A model generated the notes under the pieces. The model saw nothing but the letters and a program-made list of their open reading frames with translations. It was not told the DNA's origin and did not search any database. Shown piece by piece: positions 7,620-16,000 of a stretch of DNA of 36,148 bases. This DNA is from an uncultured Prolixibacteraceae bacterium (GTDB lineage Bacteria > Bacteroidota > Bacteroidia > Bacteroidales > Prolixibacteraceae). A program made the translations under genes and the position numbers. The stretch spans positions 1 to 36,148 of the forward strand of contig CAJXZG010000054.1 of assembly GCA_913063265.1 (NCBI GenBank). Direction: 5' to 3'. The stretch's first letter is position 1. The number at the start of each line of letters is the position of its first letter.

Positions 7620-8552
7620 ATGATAAAACTTTTATTTAAGAAAATTTTCTATCCGGTCTTTATGCTTTTACTGCTGCTGACAGCCTTCCTTGTATTGAAC
7701 CATATTGATTGGGATTCAGCTGTGTTATCGCAGGAATTTTTAACCGTAAGTGTCGATATTCTGTTCATTCTGGCAACTGCCTGGTTAATTATCAGATTGG
7801 TTTCTTTTGGAAAATCTGTGCTATTGGCAAATAATGATTTAACAGCTGAAGATAATTTGAAGGCCAGAAAGATAATCACACAATTTGGCCTGGTTCAGAA
7901 GCTTATTAATGTCATCATCATTATCGTTGCAGTTTCTTTGGTTTTAATGAAATTCGATGAAATTAGAAGATATGGAATTAGTTTGCTGGCTTCGGCGGGT
8001 ATTGCCGGTATTATAATAGGACTTGCTGCTCAAAAACTTTTAACAACCGTAATTGCCGGATTGCAAATTGCTTTTACTCAACCCATTAGACTTGATGATG
8101 TTGTTATTGTTGAAGGTGAATGGGGGTGGATAGAAGAAATAACTTTAACTTTTGTTGTTGTTCGAATTTGGGATAAAAGAAGGCTGGTTTTACCTACTAC
8201 ATATTTTATTGAAAAACCATTTCAAAACTGGACAAGAACATCAGCTGATATTTTAGGAACTATTTTTTTTTATACTGATTATACTCTCCCCATTGATAAA
8301 ATAAGGGAAAAATTACAAGATATTGTAAGTAAAGATAAACACTGGGACGGACAAACCTGTGTATTACAAGTTACAAATGCAACAGAAAAAACAATGGAAT
8401 TAAGGGCTCTTGTGAGTGCAAAAAATTCTCCAGAGGCATGGGAACTAAGGGTAAATACAAGGGAAAAACTTATTAAATTTTTACAAAATGAATTTCCTGA
8501 GTCGCTTCCAAAAACGAGGATTGAGCTTAATTCTGCTTCAATAAAAACATGA
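7620..8552 (+). CDS. MscS-family mechanosensitive ion channel
   Basis: 310 residues from ATG 7620. An upstream in-frame ATG at 7575 lies inside the GH15 remnant in another frame and would add 15 charged residues before the first membrane helix, so the later start is preferred. Predicted helices at about 8-28, 42-63, 92-111, and the pore-lining/TM3 region 118-150 with the family pattern LLASAGIAGIIIGLAAQKLL followed by GLQIAFTQPIRLDDVVIV. The beta domain contains GEWGWIEEITLTFVVVRIWD and the C-terminal alpha/beta domain follows. MscS channels release solutes upon hypo-osmotic shock. It is convergent with the TPR gene at 8574, with a weak AT-only inverted repeat (8553-8560 / 8568-8575) between them. 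Confidence 0.93.
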   Translation: MIKLLFKKIFYPVFMLLLLLTAFLVLNHIDWDSAVLSQEFLTVSVDILFILATAWLIIRLVSFGKSVLLANNDLTAEDNLKARKIITQFGLVQKLINVIIIIVAVSLVLMKFDEIRRYGISLLASAGIAGIIIGLAAQKLLTTVIAGLQIAFTQPIRLDDVVIVEGEWGWIEEITLTFVVVRIWDKRRLVLPTTYFIEKPFQNWTRTSADILGTIFFYTDYTLPIDKIREKLQDIVSKDKHWDGQTCVLQVTNATEKTMELRALVSAKNSPEAWELRVNTREKLIKFLQNEFPESLPKTRIELNSASIKT

Positions 8553-8573
8553 AAATTAATTTACCGTATTAAT

Positions 8574-11567
8574 TTACTGAAACTTACATTCTGATTTGGA
8601 AATTAGTATTTCTGATGGATTTAATTCGTATTCCGGATATGGCATGGCTGCCAGTTCTTTTGCTCGTTGTCGAATTTCAAAATCAAAATATAGCCCCCAT
8701 TGCTGGTAGTTTTCAACTTTTGGGCCAAAATGAATTTTTTTTATGAACGGTAAAATTTGATTATTTGATTCAATATAAAATCTTTTTTTGGGTACATTAG
8801 GCTCATTCACCTCCATGTATTTAATGGCATCACTGTCACGCGGGACGTATTCAATAACTCTGACTTCGTTTTCGAAAATATAATCAGCTGTTTTAAATAA
8901 AAAGCTTATTGTTGAAAGGTGTTTAAATATAGTATTGTCAATGTAATCATAAAACTCTTTGTACTTATCAGAGCTATCACGTAATTCAATAAGTTTAATC
9001 AAAAGACTTTTTAGTTCATTTAGTGCAGGTTCTATATTCCCGGTAATATCATTTCTGATTTTTCTTCCATTATTGTGCAAATCTACATATATAACATTCA
9101 GAAGTTCTTCATCTCCTGTCTTGTTTTTGGTGTAATCTTCTTTTAAGGAAGCCACCTCCTGTGTTTTCTCTTCACTTTTGGTTGTAGTATATTCATTGGT
9201 CACAGGTTTTTTTATCACCTTAAAAAACTCACTGCTTAAAACCAAATTACATCCGGCTGCTTCTTTTCCGTTTGCATCTTTTCCATAAGTTCGCCACATC
9301 ACCAACTCATCTTCATGCGATTTACCCTGCTCAGAGTCTTCGGCAGGAAGAAAAGATCCCAGATATACGCTGCTTTCATTTCGCTTTTCACCATTTAAAT
9401 AAGCCTCAATAATTCGGTTGTCGTTCAGATACTCAAAAAATACCTGGCCTTCCATAGGATCATTCATATAAATAGCATTACTGTAATGCATTTTTGAATT
9501 AAGCGAAGTAACATAGATTTCAGAAACAAAGAGTTTTGTGTAATGTACAACCCTTCTGGCATCTGACTTGGCAACTTTCCTGATTTTGGTAAGTATATTT
9601 TCCAGGCTATCTTCAATTCTTATTCTTTCTAATATCTTTTCTGTTGGTACATTGATTTTTAATAAATGAATACTTTTTTGATTTCTTTCAAGTTGCTGGT
9701 TGATTTGTTTATTTAACCATTCAGGCAGATTGGAATACGTACTGGCCAATTTGTATGTTTCCTGAGCTTTGTTAAACTCTCCTTTAGATGACAGCACATC
9801 ACCCAGATTTGACAGTCCAATTGCCTCATATCCGGCATATTCTGAAACTTTCCTGAAATCTGCTTCTGCTTTATCCAACTCCTGTTTAAAATACCAGGCA
9901 TTTCCCCGGTTATTATAAGCATCAGCATAATCATTAAGAATATTAATTGCCCGGGTACAATCTTCAATAGCTTTGTCATAATCCCCTTTTTCATACCAGA
10001 CCATTCCTCGGTTATTCAATGCATCGGCGTAGTCGGGGTGTAGCTCAAGGGCCTTGTTATAATAGTCAATAGCCTGATCATAAATTCCTTTGTTAAAATA
10101 GGCAAGACCAATATTATTGTTTAGATAATCAATTTTGTCGTCAATTGCCAAAGCTTTTTGATAATCATTAATGGCGTCGTTGTATTGCCCTTTTTGATAG
10201 TATGAAATCCCTCTGTTTATATAGGCATTTTTATATTTCGGGTCCAGAGAAAGTGCCTTGTCATAGTCTGAAATCGCTTTGTTATACTCACCCTTATAAT
10301 GCCATGCCAGTCCTCGGTTATTGTAGGCAAGCATGTAATTTTCATCTAACTCTATAGCTTTGTTGTAATCTTCAATTGCCTTGTCATAATTGGCCTGATA
10401 ATACCAGGCCAATCCTCTGTTTAAATAAGCATTAGAGTACTTTGGATTTAATTCAATCGCCTTATTGTAGTCATTAATCGCCTTATTGTATTCTTGTTTC
10501 ATGTACCAGGCTAAACCCCTGTTTCCATATCCTGTTGAATAGTTTTTATCAATTTCTACAGCTTTGGTATAATCTTCTATTGCTTTGTCATATTCCTTTT
10601 TTTGATACCAGGTTCTTCCACGGTCATTTAATGCAGTAATATTATTATTATCGTGTTCAATAATTTTATCAAAATCTTTAATGGCACTGTCATAGTCTAA
10701 ATTATCATAATGTGCTAAACCTCTGTTACTGTATGCCATAAAATAATTTATATCCAAATCGATAGCTTTGTCGAAATCATTAATTGCCCGCTTATAATCT
10801 TTCAAATAGTAATAAGCCAAACCTCTGTTATTGTATGCAATTTTATAATCCTTGTTTAATTCAATTACTTTGTTGTAATTTTTAATTGCTTTATCGTAAT
10901 TACCTTTATTATACCACGAAAGCCCTCTGTTTAGTATTGCATCTGCGAAATCAGGCTGAAGTTTAATAGCCTTATTAAAATCTTTAATTGCCAAATCGAA
11001 TTTTCGAAGGCTGTAAAACGCAAGCCCTCTGTTGTTATACACAAATTCATTATCCTTTTTTAAATCCACAATATTATTGTAGTCTTTTATGGCATTGTTG
11101 TAATCTCCCTTATAATACAACGACAGGCCCCGGTAAAGCAACGCATCTGAATTTTCAGGATTTAATTTAATGGCAGTGTTAAAATTTTCAATAGCAGGAA
11201 TATAATCTTTCTTGTTGTAATACGATAAACCTTTATTGTAGTATGCCGAAACAAAGCTGGTATCTGCAAAAATTGCCTTCTCATATTCATCTATCGCTTT
11301 GTCGTACTCTTCGTTGCTATAAAATTTATTCCCATTCTCGAGAAATGTATCCTGAATGGACGGATTTATTTTTAAAGACTCTTTTTTATATTTCACTGAA
11401 TCTTTTTTGTTGCCTAAAGAATTATGAGCCCATGCGCAATAAAAATATAATTCAGCATCGTTGTGGTCTTTTAGTGTTTTAAAATCAAGAATTTCAATTA
11501 TTTTACTGAAATCATTTTCATTCAATAATGCATTTACTTTTTTAACGATACTTGCTTTAGTTGCCAT
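8574..11567 (-). CDS. Large TPR protein with C-terminal DUF2971-like domain
   Basis: 997 residues, no signal peptide, no membrane helix. Residues about 37-617 are 17 tandem 34-residue tetratricopeptide repeats of very regular sequence (consensus AYNNRGLAWYYKGEYDKAI, DYNKAIELDPKY), forming a long superhelix for protein binding. After a helical linker, residues about 668-985 resemble DUF2971: VVHYTKLFVSEIYVTSL, SKMHYSNAIYMNDPMEG, then ELVMWRTYGKD and GCNLVLSSEFF, close to the SNPxxFNDPFE and MWxxYG patterns of that family, whose biochemical function is unknown. It is the last gene of a three-gene minus-strand operon, 33 bases after the amidohydrolase gene. In that setting it could be the sensor or scaffold for the CHAT protein (inference). 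Confidence 0.85.
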   Translation of the reverse strand: MATKASIVKKVNALLNENDFSKIIEILDFKTLKDHNDAELYFYCAWAHNSLGNKKDSVKYKKESLKINPSIQDTFLENGNKFYSNEEYDKAIDEYEKAIFADTSFVSAYYNKGLSYYNKKDYIPAIENFNTAIKLNPENSDALLYRGLSLYYKGDYNNAIKDYNNIVDLKKDNEFVYNNRGLAFYSLRKFDLAIKDFNKAIKLQPDFADAILNRGLSWYNKGNYDKAIKNYNKVIELNKDYKIAYNNRGLAYYYLKDYKRAINDFDKAIDLDINYFMAYSNRGLAHYDNLDYDSAIKDFDKIIEHDNNNITALNDRGRTWYQKKEYDKAIEDYTKAVEIDKNYSTGYGNRGLAWYMKQEYNKAINDYNKAIELNPKYSNAYLNRGLAWYYQANYDKAIEDYNKAIELDENYMLAYNNRGLAWHYKGEYNKAISDYDKALSLDPKYKNAYINRGISYYQKGQYNDAINDYQKALAIDDKIDYLNNNIGLAYFNKGIYDQAIDYYNKALELHPDYADALNNRGMVWYEKGDYDKAIEDCTRAINILNDYADAYNNRGNAWYFKQELDKAEADFRKVSEYAGYEAIGLSNLGDVLSSKGEFNKAQETYKLASTYSNLPEWLNKQINQQLERNQKSIHLLKINVPTEKILERIRIEDSLENILTKIRKVAKSDARRVVHYTKLFVSEIYVTSLNSKMHYSNAIYMNDPMEGQVFFEYLNDNRIIEAYLNGEKRNESSVYLGSFLPAEDSEQGKSHEDELVMWRTYGKDANGKEAAGCNLVLSSEFFKVIKKPVTNEYTTTKSEEKTQEVASLKEDYTKNKTGDEELLNVIYVDLHNNGRKIRNDITGNIEPALNELKSLLIKLIELRDSSDKYKEFYDYIDNTIFKHLSTISFLFKTADYIFENEVRVIEYVPRDSDAIKYMEVNEPNVPKKRFYIESNNQILPFIKKIHFGPKVENYQQWGLYFDFEIRQRAKELAAMPYPEYELNPSEILISKSECKFQ

Positions 11568-11600
11568 GTTATCAATAATAAATTTGAAAAAAACAGTCTC

Positions 11601-13016
11601 TTAAATCACATTTTTTAAAAATACTTCGGGATTATCCCGGGCTATGATATCAAAGTCACTTCCAAATTTTTCCCTGAATAACCTAATGTTTTCTTCAAAA
11701 TTATCTTCAAACAACAATAGTAATGTATAGTCTGAACCGTATAAAATACGTTTTTGAATTTTTGGATATACCTCGCTGTTTATCAATTTTTCAATTGCAT
11801 CAAAATCATAAAAACAAGAAACGTCAGTATAAACATTGTATCGTTCATCTTTTATAAGTTCAATAATCTGATTAGACCAAAGTGTTTTATTTTCAGGGTG
11901 ATCCATTGCAGCTTCCAATTGGCGGCCACCTCCAAAATGAGCTAGATTTAACAGTAAATTTGGGTATTTATCGGCTACTTTTCTCCAAATAAGAGGATGA
12001 TTTAAGGCCAATGCACGTTCGTAAATTGCATCTTTTTCGGTAATCTTTTTAGAAAATTTAAGCAATTCATTGTTTAATTGATGTAGTTTTCCATTCACCT
12101 GAATGTCTCCGTTTACCACTACGCTGGCAGCAAGGGTTGCAAATCCGCCATCTGAGTTATGGGCGGTTACGGGTATCCCGTTATCTTCGCACCATGCATA
12201 AAGCCCATCCCTGTTTCCTTCACTTCCGAAAAGAAGCGGATCTGTTGGTGAATAGCCATTTGGACAGTATAATTTAATTCCTGCAAACAACTTGTTTTTA
12301 CCAACATTGTCTTTGGCATATTCAACAATTCCAGGACGACGTGGATCAATTGCTAAAAACGGATAAATCATTTTTCCATAATCCGAATGGTTTTTTAACT
12401 CTTCAATTTGTCTGAGTTGTTCTTTCCAACCGTCAAAAGCTGTTTTTCTTTTAAAAATTCCCCTGGTTCCGGATTCTTGTTCAACATCCTCCGGTTCACC
12501 TTGCTGAAATAACTCTATCTCTTTCAGGAATTGAGATTTTTCCTCCTGGTATTCCTGCCACAGATTATCTCCTTCTGAATTGGCATCCGGATTAAAGTCA
12601 CGCGACAATTCTCTGGATTGTTTTTCAATCAGGCCAAACAAAATACTCATTTCATCTTCTGAAGCATTTTGAGCCACTTCCTGTGTATCTTCTTGAATAT
12701 CACGGTCGGCAGATGGTGAAAAACAGTAGGTTAAATCAAAGGTTAGGGGAGTTAGTATAAATTCTCCTTCGTAAGTTTTATTTAATTCTTCATAGATGGC
12801 TATTGAATTTTTTCTTGTAAATACCCGAATAGCATTTTTGTATCTTCTAAATGATTTAATCACCTTTTTTAATCCTCTGTCAGGGCCACGATCCAGACTT
12901 CTGTCTTGTTGAAAATCGAGAAACTTTCTAAGTTCTTTCATCATTCTGTACATTAGCTCTTTGCCAAGGAAATGCTTGTTAAAAAGATGGTTGTGTACAT
13001 CGTAATACTTTTTCAT
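11601..13016 (-). CDS. Amidohydrolase-2-like metal-dependent hydrolase with a charged insert
   Basis: 471 residues; a TIM-barrel hydrolase by its metal-site motifs: DVHNHLF (His8, His10), GIKLYC (Lys248), PVTAHNSDGG (His286), LAHFGGG (His360) and YGSDY (Asp429), in the order expected for amidohydrolase family 2. The protein is much longer than typical (about 280-350) because a hydrophilic, Glu/Gln/Asp-rich segment of about 110 residues (roughly 100-210) lies between the first and second barrel parts. An RGPDRGLK-type basic stretch precedes it. Substrate unknown; relatives are hydrolases or decarboxylases of small molecules. It is the middle gene of the operon: 41 bases after the CHAT gene and 33 bases before the TPR gene. 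All predicted metal ligands are present, so it should be active. Confidence 0.85.
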   Translation of the reverse strand: MKKYYDVHNHLFNKHFLGKELMYRMMKELRKFLDFQQDRSLDRGPDRGLKKVIKSFRRYKNAIRVFTRKNSIAIYEELNKTYEGEFILTPLTFDLTYCFSPSADRDIQEDTQEVAQNASEDEMSILFGLIEKQSRELSRDFNPDANSEGDNLWQEYQEEKSQFLKEIELFQQGEPEDVEQESGTRGIFKRKTAFDGWKEQLRQIEELKNHSDYGKMIYPFLAIDPRRPGIVEYAKDNVGKNKLFAGIKLYCPNGYSPTDPLLFGSEGNRDGLYAWCEDNGIPVTAHNSDGGFATLAASVVVNGDIQVNGKLHQLNNELLKFSKKITEKDAIYERALALNHPLIWRKVADKYPNLLLNLAHFGGGRQLEAAMDHPENKTLWSNQIIELIKDERYNVYTDVSCFYDFDAIEKLINSEVYPKIQKRILYGSDYTLLLLFEDNFEENIRLFREKFGSDFDIIARDNPEVFLKNVI

Positions 13017-13057
13017 AATGTATGTTTTTTATTGGTTATGTTCTGATTTACAGTATT

Positions 13058-16000
13058 TTAATCTTTAATCATTTCAAGAAGTTCTTGTTTAAGGTCCTTA
13101 AGCCTTTTTGATAAATCAATAGTATTCTCATTTGGCTCTATTTTGAGGGCATCGATAATAAATTCGATATGTTCAATTTCGGCAAAACGTTTTCCTTTCG
13201 AGCCTGCTTTTTGCCATAAATCTCCAATTTCATTAATAATTTGATCTCTGCGAATATTTTGGATGTTGGCATTTTTTTCCGGATTGGAAAATTGCATTAT
13301 ATATTTACAAAGGCCAATATTAATTCCTGCAAGCATATCCCAGTAACTCATTCTGCTGTTGTTAACGTCAACAGTAGTTTTTATTAAATCCAACATTTGA
13401 ATAGCATCCGGGTATGAAGGAAGTTTATATTCTGATTTTGTCTTTTCATTTTTAATAGTTGAACTCCACTGATGGATTTTAGCTAGTACCAATGTACATT
13501 CAAGGGCGAGCCAATTGGTTAAAGAATACCAGTTATTGGAAAATACATAAGCTTTCTGATAATTAAGAGCTGCATTCTGATATGCGTATTGTTTATTTTT
13601 GTCTAATATAAAGGCAGTTCTTTTATAAGTACTCCCCAGGATATTTAATCGTTCAATTGAAGGAACCAGTTGTACAAGTGCCTCTAAATCATTTGTTACT
13701 TTACCGATTTTTTTAATACTTTCTTTTCTTATTGTTTCAAGTTCTTTTAAAGCAGTTGCAGTTCCCGTTTCAGTCTTTTCTTTCAAAACAATTTTGAATT
13801 CTCCTGTGATTTTTTTTGCTTGTGCCATAAAATATTTTTCGGCTACAGAGAAAGAGAAAGAAGCATCGGCCACATTCAATAGTGAACTGTATTTTTCACA
13901 TGCTTTATTATAATCTTTTAATTCCAGATAAATTTTTGCTTCTTTTTCGGTTATTAAATGATTTCTGATTTGTGCTTTATCAACCCTTAAAGAAATTTCT
14001 TCTAAAATTTTTGTGTACTCTTCGGTTGACCTATTTCCAATTTCCAATTCACTTAAAAGGTTTTCCAAATCAATATCTGCTTCCTGTGGAATTAAATATT
14101 CCGGTTTACGTCCGTCTTCTTTTTCGTTCCTTCTTTTAAACCTGTAGAATGGATCACCATAACATTGGTAAGCTCCCCATGTATTTGTACTGTTGTATTT
14201 TTCATATACTGATTTACGCGCAGCATGCACAGATTCGCCAAAAGTATAACCGGCAAGCAGCCTTTCATAAAATACTTCGGCAAATTCCAGGGCTGCACTG
14301 TCGTCAACTGCCCAACCTGCTGCAATTACACAGCGAACGCCGTTTTCAATCAATTGTGTGCCAATATTTGCAGCCAGTTTGTAACGTTGTCTGTACAATT
14401 CTTCGGCAACACCGCTAATTTTTCCAATATGACAACAGTTTACAAAAACCAGTTCCGGAGCAGTGCTCATTTGTTTTATTTCCCGGGTAGATAAAAACAT
14501 ATTATCTCCAATCACCATACCACTACCTTTGCTTTTGTCCTGGTTAAATATTCCATGTCCTGATAAATGAATTATACGATATTCATTACTGAACATTTTT
14601 TCAATAATATCTTCACTGTTTCCTTTAAAAACAGCAGTTGGCAACATACCCTGAGAAGACAATTTTTTGGAAACCATTTGTCCTTCCTTTAAAGCGCCCG
14701 GTAGTTGAGAAGCAAAACCTTTCAGGTCCGGATCGGCAATTACCAGCACATTGTTTTTGGGTGTTGATTTGATAATCCGATTATAGTTTTGGGTTTCCAA
14801 TTGTCGAATCATACCGGAAGCAACACATAATGGTTTTGAACCGTCAACTTCATCCTGCAATAATTCCCATGGATATTCGGCTGTGTAGTGGTCAACAATC
14901 CAGTTGATATTTCCGTGACGTTTGAGCTGTTCCTTAAAATCGTTAGGAATGAGTAATTCGAATATTGCCTTGGCACTTTGTGCTGACCAACGATTACTTG
15001 TAGACATCTCTTTTATTGTTCCTTCAAGCAAGGCAGGAGTTGTAAATAATTCGTTTCTTTTTGCATGTGCGCGGCTTGTGGAAGCGCTAAATGTTAAGCA
15101 GCGAACTGTTTTTTCATCATCATCGTTTTCTTCTTTTTTAACAGTAATCCGATTCCACCATCCAGACGAAAATTCGTTTTGAATTCGTTTTTTTGCTCCC
15201 AGTAAAGTTCGTAGTTTTTTATCTTCAAGCAATATTTTAAAGGTGCGCGAATCCTGGTTTTCAATCCTGCTTAAGGAATAAAGGGCATTTACGGCAGAAT
15301 CTTCAAATAACTCAACAAACTCTATGCTTCCAATTTGACGTACAACTTTAAGATCGATGTTTTTAATTTTGACATTGGCATTGTAAATTCCCTGAATTAT
15401 TCCTTTTATAGAATTTTCTACCGACATACCTCCATAACCGCTACCAATTATAAGTGATGAAATACCGACATATTCAATTTTATTTTCAGATAATTCTGAT
15501 TTTAATTCTTCGTCTTTGAAACTCAGGAGATAATTACAAACACCCTGTTCAACTGTTTTGGATAATTCATAGGCAGTTAAATTTTCCGGTTTTCCCAGTC
15601 CGATAATTATTGCTCCCTTAAAACCACTTTGGTTTGTCAGGAACAAATCATTTGTGCCAATTCGCCCGGGATATATGCCCAGACTATGACGGTAATTAAG
15701 TGTATCGTTAAGATACCCGTTTATTATTTTCTCTGCTGAAAGAATTCCGTCATCTTCAAAATGTCCGGCCAATAAAGGACTTCTTGCGTAAAAAAGATTT
15801 CCGTGTGCAATTGAAACACTAATCGGAGGCATTTCCATTTGAGGTTCATGATCACCACCGATACCTAAAACGGATAAATTAACACCTGCTTCTGATAAGT
15901 CGAAATCACGATAATCAGGAGACACAAATGACATTTCTTCACCGCGCACAAGAGGTTGGTTTTTACTAAATAAATTAGTTTCTCCGTTTTGAAGAATTTC

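Noticed and set aside
8553..8575. AT-only 8-bp inverted repeat between mscS and the TPR gene as a terminator
   Set aside because: Stem has no G-C pair and overlaps the TPR stop codon; too weak to list as a terminator.
9719..11459. Regular 102-bp repeats looked at as a possible CRISPR or satellite array
   Set aside because: They are coding and in frame, giving degenerate 34-residue TPR units; there are no identical short repeats with unique spacers.
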